Assembly: GCF_009176545.1 (NCBI RefSeq)
Contig: NZ_VTOJ01000002.1
Span: 558,001-622,000, forward strand
Length of the DNA: 64,000 nucleotides
From: Salinigranum salinum
Lineage (GTDB): Archaea > Halobacteriota > Halobacteria > Halobacteriales > Haloferacaceae
Direction of reading: 5' to 3'
The stretch's first letter is position 1. Each line of letters begins with the position of its first letter. Below are positions 1 to 8,024 of the stretch, piece after piece. The notes under the pieces are model-generated. The model had not been told where the DNA came from, searched no databases, and was given only the letters and a program-made list of their open reading frames with translations. The position numbers and the translations under genes are program-made.

Positions 1-323
1 TCGAGGTCGACTCCCCGGGCGGCCATCACGCGCGTGCCGGTGACGCCCGACTCCAGGGTCTTCCGGGCGTTTCGTGCCTCGACCAGCGCGAGTTCGGCGT
101 CCGACAGTTCGACGACCGACTCGACGCTCGTCTCGCCCGACAGCGAGAAGTGGACGTGGGCGTCGACGAGTCCCGGCATGAGCGTCCGCCCGTCGAGGTC
201 CACGATCCGTTCGTCGGACCGTGGGCTGAGGTCTCCGACCGCGTCGATCAGCCCATCTGCGACCCGGAGGTCGCCCTCGTGGTCATCGGTACTGGACAGG
301 AGACGGGCGTCGCGCAACAGCAT
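1..323 (-). CDS. Amidohydrolase family protein, N-terminal part (runs off the window)
   Basis: The reverse strand reads open from an ATG at 323 to the window edge, giving about 107 residues. It begins with a short beta-rich leader typical of the composite domain of amidohydrolases, then MPGLVDAHVHF at about 50-60. The two histidines of DAHVHF are the first metal ligands in the imidazolonepropionase/prolidase-like amidohydrolases. A GVTGTRVMAARG-like stretch follows, where these enzymes usually read GVTTvRd. Substrate cannot be inferred because the rest of the barrel is outside the window. Confidence 0.8.
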   Translation of the reverse strand, partial: MLLRDARLLSSTDDHEGDLRVADGLIDAVGDLSPRSDERIVDLDGRTLMPGLVDAHVHFSLSGETSVESVVELSDAELALVEARNARKTLESGVTGTRVMAARGVDL

Positions 324-390
324 CTACCGCCCGTCGGAGTGGGACGGGTATGAATGTGTGTGAATCGACTCCAGGCGTCTCCGCCCGAGG

Positions 391-891
391 TCAGAGCGAT
401 CGGGCGACCATCTCGCCCCAGTGCTCGAACCCCCACCGACCGTAGAAGGCCCGCGCCCGGTCGTTCTCGCGGTCGACGTCGAGCACCAGTCGGTCGAGCG
501 GGGGGTCCTGCGCCCGCGCACAGTCGAGCGCCGCCCGCATCAGGTCGTCGGCGATCCCCGTCCCGCGGGCCGGCGGGTCCAGATACACCTCGTTCAACAC
601 GGCCGCGTCCCAGATGTACGCCAGTGACGCCGGGAGCACGAAGACGTACCCGATGGGCCCCTCCTCGTGAGCCGCGACCTGGACACAGTCGGGGTCCTCG
701 TCGACGCACCGCCCGACCCACGCCAGCCACTCCGTTCGGTAGTCGTCGGTGAGTTTCTCGGCGTAGCGTGCGCGCTTCTCGTCGCCGCCGGTCCCGTCGC
801 CGAGTCCGAGTTCGAAGCCGCGCTTGAGCGACCAGAGCTCGTCGGCGTCGTCCTCGCGGAACGGTCGGACCGTCGTCGTCTCGTCGGTCAT
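391..891 (-). CDS. GNAT-family N-acetyltransferase
   Basis: This 166-residue protein starts at MTDETTTVRPF. An in-frame extension to 1005 exists but looks like non-coding, serine/arginine-rich sequence. It has the GNAT pattern: VRPFREDDADEL at the N-terminus, a central strand with EVYLDPPARGTGIADDLM matching motif A (acetyl-CoA pyrophosphate binding, RGTGIA in place of RGxGxG/A), and ENDRARAFYGRWGFE near the C-terminus (motif B, ending of most GNAT domains). It should transfer an acetyl group from acetyl-CoA to an amine; the substrate is unknown. It sits head-to-tail behind the amidohydrolase at 1-323 on the same strand. Confidence 0.85.
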   Translation of the reverse strand: MTDETTTVRPFREDDADELWSLKRGFELGLGDGTGGDEKRARYAEKLTDDYRTEWLAWVGRCVDEDPDCVQVAAHEEGPIGYVFVLPASLAYIWDAAVLNEVYLDPPARGTGIADDLMRAALDCARAQDPPLDRLVLDVDRENDRARAFYGRWGFEHWGEMVARSL

Positions 892-1038
892 GCACCCTGT
901 TCGTGTCGCGCCCAACTGAAGCGTTCGTTCTCCGGTCGTGGTGCTCCCGCGTCCGCCACCCTCGTCGCCGACCGACTTTCGTGTTGATTTCGTCATCAAG
1001 TCCACCAGACAGCGAAGGTTTCGAGCCGTGATTCGGCG

Positions 1039-1437
1039 ATGGGGAGCGTCGCGTTCGAGATCGTATTTGAGACCCCGAGGGTTCCATCATCTTATATCAC
1101 GAAAGATACGTTCAGTGGGATTCCGATGTTCGTAGCGGCACACGCGAAATCGGAGGCCGAGTCAGTCGAGTGTCGCCTCGAGGTGCGCGGCATCGTCAGC
1201 GAGAAAAGTGACGTTCGCTACTTGCTGTTTCTCTCGAAGCTCGCGGAGACCCATTGCCGTGAATTGCGTTCTTCGCGTCCGAAAGGGCCGAAAGTGGAGG
1301 AATTAGTTTACGCCGGGATGAACGCTGCAAACAGCCAGTCTGTGTCCATTGTCGAGAATCACCGTCTCGTCAACCGCGATCTAATTCGGATCTCATCGAT
1401 GTCGGGCCGTAGATCGACCTTCCGTATCCAGTCGTGA
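1039..1437 (+). CDS. Hypothetical protein, doubtful
   Basis: An open frame of 132 codons; a more conservative start is ATG 1123. The middle (about 30-95) has normal-looking codon choice and a plausible helical composition, but no family is recognised. The base composition here is more AT-rich than in the neighbouring GNAT gene. It could be a genuine small gene, a remnant or a chance open frame at the edge of the atypical 1.1-5.9 kb patch. No signal peptide, metal motif or membrane helix is evident. Confidence 0.25.
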   Translation: MGSVAFEIVFETPRVPSSYITKDTFSGIPMFVAAHAKSEAESVECRLEVRGIVSEKSDVRYLLFLSKLAETHCRELRSSRPKGPKVEELVYAGMNAANSQSVSIVENHRLVNRDLIRISSMSGRRSTFRIQS

Positions 1438-2033
1438 ATCGCGGTTCGACTCCGGCCGGGCACCCAACCGTTCGATATTCTTTTGTATCACCGATTTTCA
1501 ATTCGCAAGATAGAATTGACTAGCCACTTCAATTGCAAACTCTATGTATCCGTTCTCGCGCCACAGACGCAGAGCCGATCACTCGGTATTTCGGCTGAAG
1601 CGGTTGAATTCGGGTACAGACCGTTAGAACTTCAACCGCCCCCTTCCTGACTTAATACGACCAATTCCTCCGCCCGGGGCTTGATTTTCGCCGCTATCGA
1701 TTTTGAACTCACACAGTTCAAGAACGATCGCTGATCTCCATCACAGTTCAACGTGCGCATCAACGTGCACATCAACGACTTATACACCTCATGAGTGGGC
1801 AGTCAGCAAACTGTCCCGAATCTCTTGATCTGTTCGCACCCACTAAACACGTCTAAGGTCGCACCAAGCGCTCAACGGTTGAACACCGGTCAAGGCGATT
1901 CTAAGTCTGACCGTGGTCACATTTAATATCTTCTATGACAGTTCACTAACCAAAGTGAGTGTTCAATTGTTCATACTACAACGACTGGCAACGATTGTGA
2001 CGGGTATACAAAATAGTCAACATACGATTCAAC
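1438..2033. other. AT-rich intergenic region without a supported gene
   Basis: About 600 bases with many stop codons in all frames. It is clearly more AT-rich than the rest of the window. Several TATA-like runs lie in the last 120 bases (for example around 1920-1935), consistent with a promoter for the operon starting at 2034. No RNA gene, repeat or transposase remnant was recognised. Confidence 0.5.
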
Positions 2034-2855
2034 ATGAACCCGGAAATTTCACGTCGTGACATATTAGGCATGTTCACCCTCTCAGGAACGAACGTATCGC
2101 TTGATCCACAGAGACCCAACACTCAACAACCGATCGATCACACACGGAGACAATCTTTCGGAGATAGTCCAGATATCTCCGCAGATTCAGCGACGTTCGA
2201 AGCTAGAACCGACAAACAAACTGTCGAACCGGGTGAGAGATTTAGGGTTTCTTTCTCGTTCACCGATCCGGATGCTGAATCGTACGAGTCGTACGAGAGT
2301 TTTACAATTAACCCATTTAATTGTGAAGGAATACCGGAAAGTTGGGGGATTGTCGGTGGACACAATGATAATTTAGCTTGGACACCTCCAGGCCCGTTTA
2401 GATGTTCGGGGTGGCTTGGTGATTTTTTTAATCCCAATAGATCGTCTGTCGAGCCATATATAATATTCGAACTCGAAGACCCGTTATCAGGGTCAACCAC
2501 CATCGACGCCAGTGTCGAATATCCAGACGGTTTCATTATTGACTCAGTGACGATAAATGTAGATACACCAACCCCGACCCCTACTCAAACCCCGACCGAA
2601 ACCTCCCGTCCCACGCCGACAGCAACGGCATCGCCAACACCGAAAGTTACTGTAGACAGGACGACATCGACCGGTGCCCCTGCTCAGGTCAACGATCGAT
2701 CAGGCTCACGTTTGACGCCGACCGTAGATGACGGAATCCTTGTTCGAGTGATCAGAAGCCTTCTCGCGGTTGAGGCGCTGGTCGCCGTCTCAACTATTGG
2801 AATCGTGTTGTTGATCGTGAAACTGTGGGAGAATCGACAAAATCGACAGCAATGA
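2034..2855 (+). CDS. Membrane-anchored surface protein with Thr/Pro stalk
   Basis: 273 residues. The N-terminus has SRRDILGMF, a twin-arginine-like stretch, but the following hydrophobic run is weak, so export by Tat is only possible. Residues about 55-180 are polar and beta-rich, with two cysteines (in NPFNCEG and PFRCSG) that could form a disulfide. About 182-206 is a repeated TPTPTQTPT-type stalk of the sort that is O-glycosylated in haloarchaeal surface proteins. A hydrophobic helix at about 243-264, followed by a charged tail, would anchor it. The stop overlaps the next start (ATGA). Role unknown. Codon use is more AT-rich than in most of the window. Confidence 0.6.
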   Translation: MNPEISRRDILGMFTLSGTNVSLDPQRPNTQQPIDHTRRQSFGDSPDISADSATFEARTDKQTVEPGERFRVSFSFTDPDAESYESYESFTINPFNCEGIPESWGIVGGHNDNLAWTPPGPFRCSGWLGDFFNPNRSSVEPYIIFELEDPLSGSTTIDASVEYPDGFIIDSVTINVDTPTPTPTQTPTETSRPTPTATASPTPKVTVDRTTSTGAPAQVNDRSGSRLTPTVDDGILVRVIRSLLAVEALVAVSTIGIVLLIVKLWENRQNRQQ

Positions 2856-3130
2856 GCCACATGCCGATGATCAATCTCGCCTGGTCGTCTTTTTTTGCCG
2901 GTGGTGTCGTGACCCTCCTGTATATTGTCGCCCATCACGAGAATCACCTCCAGCGCACGCCCGTATCGGTGGTTCTGATCTCGATCTTCTTTTTTGCTGG
3001 TCTTCTTCAGCTGCCACCACTCCAATCAAGTCTTAGATGGATCCTCACGTTGGTGGCGTTCGCAGCGCCCGTCGCACTCAGCGTAATCGCCATCAGGGAG
3101 TTGATCAGAACCCCCCGAATAGACGAATGA
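2852..3130 (+). CDS. Small multi-pass membrane protein, unknown
   Basis: 92 residues from ATG 2852, chosen because it overlaps the preceding stop as ATGA. A start at 2825 is also open. Three hydrophobic segments are visible (about 8-26, 40-55 and 62-80), the middle one including LISIFFFAGLL. No motif or known family is recognised. Both ends overlap neighbours by four bases, so translational coupling with the surface protein and the following membrane protein is likely and suggests one membrane assembly. Confidence 0.55.
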   Translation: MSHMPMINLAWSSFFAGGVVTLLYIVAHHENHLQRTPVSVVLISIFFFAGLLQLPPLQSSLRWILTLVAFAAPVALSVIAIRELIRTPRIDE

Positions 3131-3942
3131 TCCCGTTCCAAATCTCGGCTTTCATTGAGGTGCTGCCCCCATGGCTCCCGCCAGTGGCGATGGCTGCTGG
3201 ATTCTTTCTGCTGCTCGTTGGACTGATAGACGAAATCCTCTACGGGTACTTCGGACACTGGGCGGAGTACAACCGACCAGTGATGCTAGCTGTGAGCGTG
3301 TTTTTCACGGTGAGTATCGGGGGAGCTGGTTATCAGACGATCCACGCACAGCAGTTGACGTTGCTGTTCGCGCTGATGACCTTCATCGGTGGTCGCCTCA
3401 TTCAAGGGGCGGTTGCTGCACAGTTGGGACAAAAGCTAATCAATAGCGTGCTATCAGGGTCATCAGGCTCTGGAAGAACCGTTAACCAGATCGTCGGTCA
3501 CATCGTGTCATCGATACGACAGCGGGCGATCCTGCTTCTCGTCTCAGGAACGATTGTAGTCTACACCGGTGCGAGTATTACCGTGGTGGTTCTGTTCAAC
3601 ACCGGCGGGACGCGTGCCGTGGTCGAACGTTTCTGGCTGGGGATGTTCTTCCTCACCATGGCCGAATTGGCGTACGACTTCCGGAACTTCGCACACCGGA
3701 TCTCTTGGATCGCCGCAATCGGTCTTATGATTGCGACGGCTGGAGCGTTCCTGCACAGTCCGGCTGGTTTCTCGAATCTAACTGTCGTTTTAACCCCGTA
3801 TCTCAGCAATCCGATCCCGGATTGGATGCGACTCCCACTGGGCACAATCGGGTTTGTGTGTGGGGTCGTCCTCTGGGCGACGTTCTATATCCGATCCGTC
3901 AAAGCGGCACACGAGGACAACACGGCCCCGGACGCCCGTTGA
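3127..3942 (+). CDS. Multi-pass membrane protein, unknown
   Basis: 271 residues from ATG 3127, which overlaps the upstream stop. About seven hydrophobic segments are spaced along the length, starting with PPVAMAAGFFLLLVG and ending with a segment near GFVCGVVLWATFYI. A soluble loop with GSSGSGRTVNQIVGHIVSS lies between helices 3 and 4. No catalytic motif or transporter signature was recognised. It is the third gene of the coupled trio at 2034-3942 and faces the convergent membrane protein at 4023-5651, 80 bases away. Confidence 0.55.
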   Translation: MIPFQISAFIEVLPPWLPPVAMAAGFFLLLVGLIDEILYGYFGHWAEYNRPVMLAVSVFFTVSIGGAGYQTIHAQQLTLLFALMTFIGGRLIQGAVAAQLGQKLINSVLSGSSGSGRTVNQIVGHIVSSIRQRAILLLVSGTIVVYTGASITVVVLFNTGGTRAVVERFWLGMFFLTMAELAYDFRNFAHRISWIAAIGLMIATAGAFLHSPAGFSNLTVVLTPYLSNPIPDWMRLPLGTIGFVCGVVLWATFYIRSVKAAHEDNTAPDAR

Positions 3943-4022
3943 GTGTTGCAGACTGCTCACGGGGCCGCCAGCAGCGGCACGAGTCACCATCGTCGATCCG
4001 GGTTCACGGTCTCTTCGTTCGA

Positions 4023-5651
4023 TCAGACCGCTCCCTCGCGTAGTCGCCGTACAAACAGCATGAGTCCACCGCCTCCGAAACCGAGGATGCCCAATATCGC
4101 AAACGCAAATCGGTATCTCGCGGGAATGATCGGGAACGAGAGCAAGCAAATGCTGCCCGCAAGGATGATATACCAAGTAGTCCAGTTGTCTGCCGTTCCG
4201 TCCCGCGTCTCGTATCGGTTCAGGACGACGAAGCCACTCATCAGTGCGAGTAGGACTAGGAGACCGAGAGGGGCTGCAAGGAGGTCAAGCCACTCGTTCG
4301 CTGAGTTAACTGACTGCGAGCGCATGCGAGCCACTTGTGCTGCCGCTGGGATTACAACAAATTGGAAGACGAAACTCCCGACAATCCAGTAATGCTCATG
4401 CGTCACAGATTGATCGTCGACGCGGCGTGTTCGCCGTGCGATCACCCAGCCGAGGCCTACGACGAGTGGCCAAAGGAGTGCGAACGCGACCAAACCAAGC
4501 AGTCGGTACTCCGGTGTGCTGACGAGCACTCCGGTTCCCAGCACGGCCAAGACTCCCACGCTTGGGAAGATGGTCACCCCTGGTACCCGGGAGGGTGGCT
4601 CGCCGTCCGTCGTGTCGCGCTCCTCCCGCTCGTCCAAGAAGTACGGGAGCCGCCGAAATTCTCGAATCCAGGCCCAGAAGGCGAGTAAACCCATCACCGG
4701 CACCATTACCGCAATCCCGAGCAGATACCAGAAGGCTAGCAGTGCTTCAATATCATGTTGCAGGAGAGTCGCAGGGAGTGAGGGGACTGCCTCGATCACG
4801 TTCAGCCACAACGCCGGGAGAAGCGTCAAGAGTGTCCCAGAAAACAGTATACCCATAAACCCAAGCGAGATCAGCAGTAGCCCCTCAAAGCTCCGCAGTG
4901 CGTTCTCTAAGGTACCCACCAGAAACTTCTCGATGTCGAATCTTAGTGCTCGAATCCGGTCTTCGCTCGGTCCGATCGAGAGTCGAGAGAAAACCGCGCT
5001 TGCCAGTGCCCACCCGAAAAATACGAGATCGGGAAACGGATACGCTGAAATAAGAATGCTTGATAGTAGCCCGCTCAGTGCCACGGGGAGGGCTAGCAGC
5101 ATTCCACCTACCGTCAGAAACAGTGCGGCAGCAAGAAGGCCACAGAGGCCGTCTCGTTCGAGCTCAGCCTCGATCTCGCCGATCACATCTTGTGCCGGCA
5201 GAATCCGGTCCACCAGCTCCGGTAACCGCCCGCGTGGATTCAGCACTGTCCATCCACGGACGAACGAGAGATACCACACGAGCAACCAGCTAGTGGTGAG
5301 GTAGGCCACGATCAGTACAACGACACCAACCCCTATCGAGTCACGAACGATATACTCGAACACCACGCCATGTACTACCGCACCCCCAGCGAATATCGTT
5401 TTAAACTCTCGGTCTATCTTGGCAAGGACAGCACCAGAGCCGTATGCCAGCGGTGCAAACGTGTAGAACACGACCGCAAACACCAGCCAGGTCGTCGCCG
5501 CTGTGACTATTTGAGAACCAACCACACCTCCCCAGAGGGAGATCAGTGGAACGAGGAAGTCTCCCCAAGAGCCAGTGAGGAGGTCAAGAATCGAAGCTCC
5601 ACCGACCCAGAATTCTGGCATTCTGAGCCATCGCCTGATCGCGATGGTCAT
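4023..5651 (-). CDS. Large multi-pass membrane protein, unknown
   Basis: 542 residues with roughly 11-13 hydrophobic segments. Two polar stretches stand out: about 140-165, with LPELVDRILPAQDVIGEIE, and a charged stretch near the middle (FRRLPYFLDEREERD). There is no ATPase, transporter or protease motif that I recognise. The start MTIAIRRWLRMPEFW is the first ATG of the frame. Codon use resembles the neighbouring 2.0-3.9 kb genes (more A/T at third positions), suggesting they arrived together. Confidence 0.55.
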   Translation of the reverse strand: MTIAIRRWLRMPEFWVGGASILDLLTGSWGDFLVPLISLWGGVVGSQIVTAATTWLVFAVVFYTFAPLAYGSGAVLAKIDREFKTIFAGGAVVHGVVFEYIVRDSIGVGVVVLIVAYLTTSWLLVWYLSFVRGWTVLNPRGRLPELVDRILPAQDVIGEIEAELERDGLCGLLAAALFLTVGGMLLALPVALSGLLSSILISAYPFPDLVFFGWALASAVFSRLSIGPSEDRIRALRFDIEKFLVGTLENALRSFEGLLLISLGFMGILFSGTLLTLLPALWLNVIEAVPSLPATLLQHDIEALLAFWYLLGIAVMVPVMGLLAFWAWIREFRRLPYFLDEREERDTTDGEPPSRVPGVTIFPSVGVLAVLGTGVLVSTPEYRLLGLVAFALLWPLVVGLGWVIARRTRRVDDQSVTHEHYWIVGSFVFQFVVIPAAAQVARMRSQSVNSANEWLDLLAAPLGLLVLLALMSGFVVLNRYETRDGTADNWTTWYIILAGSICLLSFPIIPARYRFAFAILGILGFGGGGLMLFVRRLREGAV

Positions 5652-5967
5652 TCGAGTCTAGTAGTTTACAAGCCTTTGTATTTCAATGTCGGTGGTAGTT
5701 CTGTTACGGGACTGGCACCAGAGATGAACTGCGCGGTGCAAGCTACCGTATCGAGAATTCTTCCGACCGTTGAATCGTTATCCGAGTCCGTACCGAAGTC
5801 GTTCAGTCTGCTGAATGTGGGCCTGCTGATTCACCGGGCCGATTTATTGATCTTGATGTAGTGCGGGGCGCCGGTTGGCGTCTACGGTCAACGGAAGCGA
5901 CGGTCCACCCGTCCTTATCGACGGTTGTCGCCCGGCAGTCATGCCACGGCGTCGTCGCCCTCGTGCG
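5652..5967. other. Intergenic region between a membrane protein and an SDR gene
   Basis: About 315 bases. The first part holds the presumed promoter of the minus-strand membrane protein (AT-rich run near 5670-5690). Another AT-rich stretch lies near 5840-5862. Base composition changes from AT-richer to GC-rich between about 5860 and 5970, marking the end of the atypical patch. No gene seen. Confidence 0.4.
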
Positions 5968-6732
5968 TCACGTGGGGCTGGCGACGATTCCCCCGTCGAC
6001 GACGAGATTGTGACCGGTCACGTACGAGGCGTCCTCGCTCGCCAGGAACGCCGCGACGTTCCCCACATCCTCGGGTTGGCCGATCCGTCCCAGCGGAACG
6101 GCGTCAGCGAATTCGTCGGCCGTATCCTCGTCTTCGACCGTCGCCGCGGTCTCGATGATCCCCGGGTTGATCGCGTTCACCCTGATCCCATCGGCCGCGA
6201 CTTCGACCGCGAGCGCTTTCGTGAGGTTCGTCACGCCCCCTTTCGTGGCGCAGTACATCGAGGTGTCGCGGAACCCGTACAATCCCGCGATCGAGGAGAT
6301 GTTGATGATACACCCGCCATCGGGCTGGTCCCGCATCACGTCGATAGCGGCCTGACAGCCGAAGTAGACCCCGTTCAGGTTGATACCACACAACGACTCG
6401 AAGTCGTCCAGTGAGACGTCTTCGACGGGGAGCTTTCGGTCGATGCCGGCGTTGTTGACCATCACGTCGAGGGACCCGAACGCGTCGACGGTCCGAGCGA
6501 CCGTGTCGCGGATATCCCCGATCGACTGCACGTCACACTCGACGAACTGCGCCTCTCCGCCGCGCTGGGTGATCCGCTCGTGTGTCGGTGTGCCACCCAG
6601 CCGCGGGTCCTCCCGAACGTCGGCGATGGTCACGCTGGCACCTTCACTCGCGAGCCGGGTTGCGATCGCTCGGCCGTTACCCGACGCGCCGCCGGTTACC
6701 ACCGCAGCCACGTCCTCGAATCTGTTTGACAT
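5968..6732 (-). CDS. Short-chain dehydrogenase/reductase (SDR)
   Basis: 254 residues from MSNRFEDVAAVVTGG; starts at 6747 or further upstream are open but add no conserved sequence. Classical SDR features in order: a TGGASGNGRAIA cofactor glycine motif (TGxxxGxG), DVREDP after beta-2, NNAGID (NNAG), ISSIAGLYG with the catalytic Ser, and YCATKGG giving the YxxxK catalytic pair. The C-terminus reads SYVTGHNLVVDGG, normal for 3-oxoacyl-reductase or glucose-dehydrogenase-like SDRs. It would oxidise an alcohol or reduce a ketone with NAD(P). The substrate is unknown and it stands alone. Confidence 0.9.
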   Translation of the reverse strand: MSNRFEDVAAVVTGGASGNGRAIATRLASEGASVTIADVREDPRLGGTPTHERITQRGGEAQFVECDVQSIGDIRDTVARTVDAFGSLDVMVNNAGIDRKLPVEDVSLDDFESLCGINLNGVYFGCQAAIDVMRDQPDGGCIINISSIAGLYGFRDTSMYCATKGGVTNLTKALAVEVAADGIRVNAINPGIIETAATVEDEDTADEFADAVPLGRIGQPEDVGNVAAFLASEDASYVTGHNLVVDGGIVASPT

Positions 6733-7033
6733 CGCAGTAAGCCCCATGACAGCGAGTGGCAAAAGCGTTCTCGGGGGCACGAGCGTCGTCGGGTCAGCGC
6801 CGTGACCGGCGTCGCGCACGGGTGTGCAGCGCATCTGCGAACGGGAGGTGGCCGCGAGATAGAGAACACGTTCCCCGTGTGAGACCGACTACGGGCGGGA
6901 CTCGCCGATCTTCCTCGGGGTACGTTTCGAGGTACGACCTCCGTTCCGAGGTACTGTCTGATATATGTCATTAGCGATCGTCCTCTCGGGTGTGTCGAAC
7001 GCGACCGAATCCGGAGGCTCGTACGGACCGGGC

Positions 7034-7165
7034 ATGAACGCAATCGGCGGGAGTGGCGACTGTTCGCATCCACGGGAGGCTCTGAGTCTCGTGTCGACGA
7101 ACGGAATGACCTACTACTACAGGTGTGCCGACTGCGACGCGGTGGTGATCGTGTGGAGGCGATAA
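7034..7165 (+). CDS. Small putative zinc-binding protein
   Basis: 43 residues from ATG 7034; an in-frame ATG at 6965 would add 23 residues of low conservation appeal. It has GDCSHPREALSL near the start and YYRCADCDAVVIVWRR at the end, a C-x-H plus CxxC arrangement fitting the very small zinc-ribbon proteins common in haloarchaea. Function unknown; these proteins are often regulators or modulators of larger partners. No operon partner. Confidence 0.5.
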   Translation: MNAIGGSGDCSHPREALSLVSTNGMTYYYRCADCDAVVIVWRR

Positions 7166-7562
7166 ACCGTGTCAACGGTGACCAATGGATCGTCGGTGAC
7201 AACCGATTAGCGGTGGATGAACGCCGATGGACCGTGGGTGACCACCGACGGCTCGTACGCACGACTACCACTCCGATCTGACGTTCGGTTCGAGGTAGTA
7301 CCGCCCACGATACCACCTCTCCGCCCCGGTATTGCATGAGTTATATCGATGCGGTTCGAGGCTCGAATCGTGGTCAGAACTGTCTGGCGGGATTCGATTC
7401 GCGTCCCGTCCCACTCCGATCTCGCGAGCAGGCTCCTCATCGTGTCGACGCGCTCGTCGGCCGTAGCGAACCCGCTCCGATTCTGGTCGTCGGGGTTTCA
7501 GTCGCTCGGGACTTCGAGCCACTGCCAGGCACTGTTCGCGTTTACCACGAGCGTTGTTCAAA
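7166..7562. other. Intergenic region
   Basis: About 400 bases without a convincing gene. Several overlapping open frames on both strands have no recognisable product. A stretch at about 7170-7260 contains loosely repeated GGTGAC/GGTGGAT words. The region ends in the promoter listed next. Confidence 0.4.
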
Positions 7563-7564
7563 TC

Positions 7565-7580
7565 ATTGATAATATTTATC
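7565..7580 (+). promoter_or_regulatory. Promoter element shared with 9310-9323
   Basis: The text ATTGATAATATTTATC contains a haloarchaeal TATA-like box. It lies about 28 bases before the ATG at 7604. An almost identical sequence (ATTGATAATACTTATC) precedes the small gene at 9347. The identity goes beyond a TATA box and is partly palindromic (GATAATATTTATC), suggesting a shared operator, perhaps for the adjacent HxlR regulator. Confidence 0.55.
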
Positions 7581-7603
7581 GCCACACGAGACAGCATACT
7601 CCC

Positions 7604-7681
7604 ATGACCCGGCCAGGTTCCACGAGTAGTCGTCAGTACACCCGGAGCGACAGGAGGAGGAGTGAGCCGAGAGATGTGTGA
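7604..7681 (+). CDS. Possible 25-codon leader ORF before the HxlR gene
   Basis: ATG 7604 lies at the expected leaderless distance from the TATA box at 7565-7580. The frame runs 25 codons (MTRPGSTSSRQYTRS...) and its stop overlaps the HxlR start region (ATG 7674, stop TGA 7679-7681). The transcript from this promoter would meet this ATG first, so it may be a short leader peptide coupling translation to HxlR. A purine-rich GGAGGAGG at 7653-7660 could instead serve as ribosome binding site for HxlR. Confidence 0.3.
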   Translation: MTRPGSTSSRQYTRSDRRRSEPRDV

Positions 7682-7997
7682 GTACGAAGATCTGGACTGG
7701 AAGCGTGAGTGGCACGGTCTGTGGTCGGTCCTCAGCTGCAAGTGGACGTTCCACGTCATCCGACTCCTCCTCATCGACGACCACGGGTTCAACGAGATCA
7801 AACGAGAGCTCGACGGGATCACCGCGACGATGCTCTCGCGGCGGCTCAAGCAGCTCGAGTCGGAAGGGATCCTCGAGCGGGAGGTCCTCGACACGAGCCC
7901 TCCGTCGACGAGGTACTCACTGACGGAGACCGGTGAGGAGCTCGCGGAGATCCTCAGGCAGGTCGAACAACTGCGGCCGCTTTCCGACGATGAGTGA
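7674..7997 (+). CDS. HxlR-family winged-helix transcriptional regulator
   Basis: 107 residues from ATG 7674; a GTG at 7662 is also possible. Family features: SVLSCKWTFHVIRLLL (the first helix, typically WtllIL), GFNEIKRELDGITATMLSRRLKQLESEGILER (the recognition-helix region) and RYSLTETGEELAEIL, the standard HxlR ending. The usual N-terminal cysteine is present as MCEYED, and another occurs in SCKW, so thiol/redox sensing is conceivable. It is 27 bases upstream of the isochorismatase-fold gene and probably controls it. The duplicated promoter motif at 7565 and 9310 is a candidate binding site. Confidence 0.9.
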   Translation: MCEYEDLDWKREWHGLWSVLSCKWTFHVIRLLLIDDHGFNEIKRELDGITATMLSRRLKQLESEGILEREVLDTSPPSTRYSLTETGEELAEILRQVEQLRPLSDDE

Positions 7998-8024
7998 GCT
8001 GCATCCGGCCTCCGGTGGGTAACC

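Noticed and set aside
3037-3126. Upstream start for the membrane protein at 3127
   Set aside because: The additional 30 residues are polar and lie entirely inside the preceding gene; ATG 3127 overlaps the stop as ATGA, like the previous gene pair.
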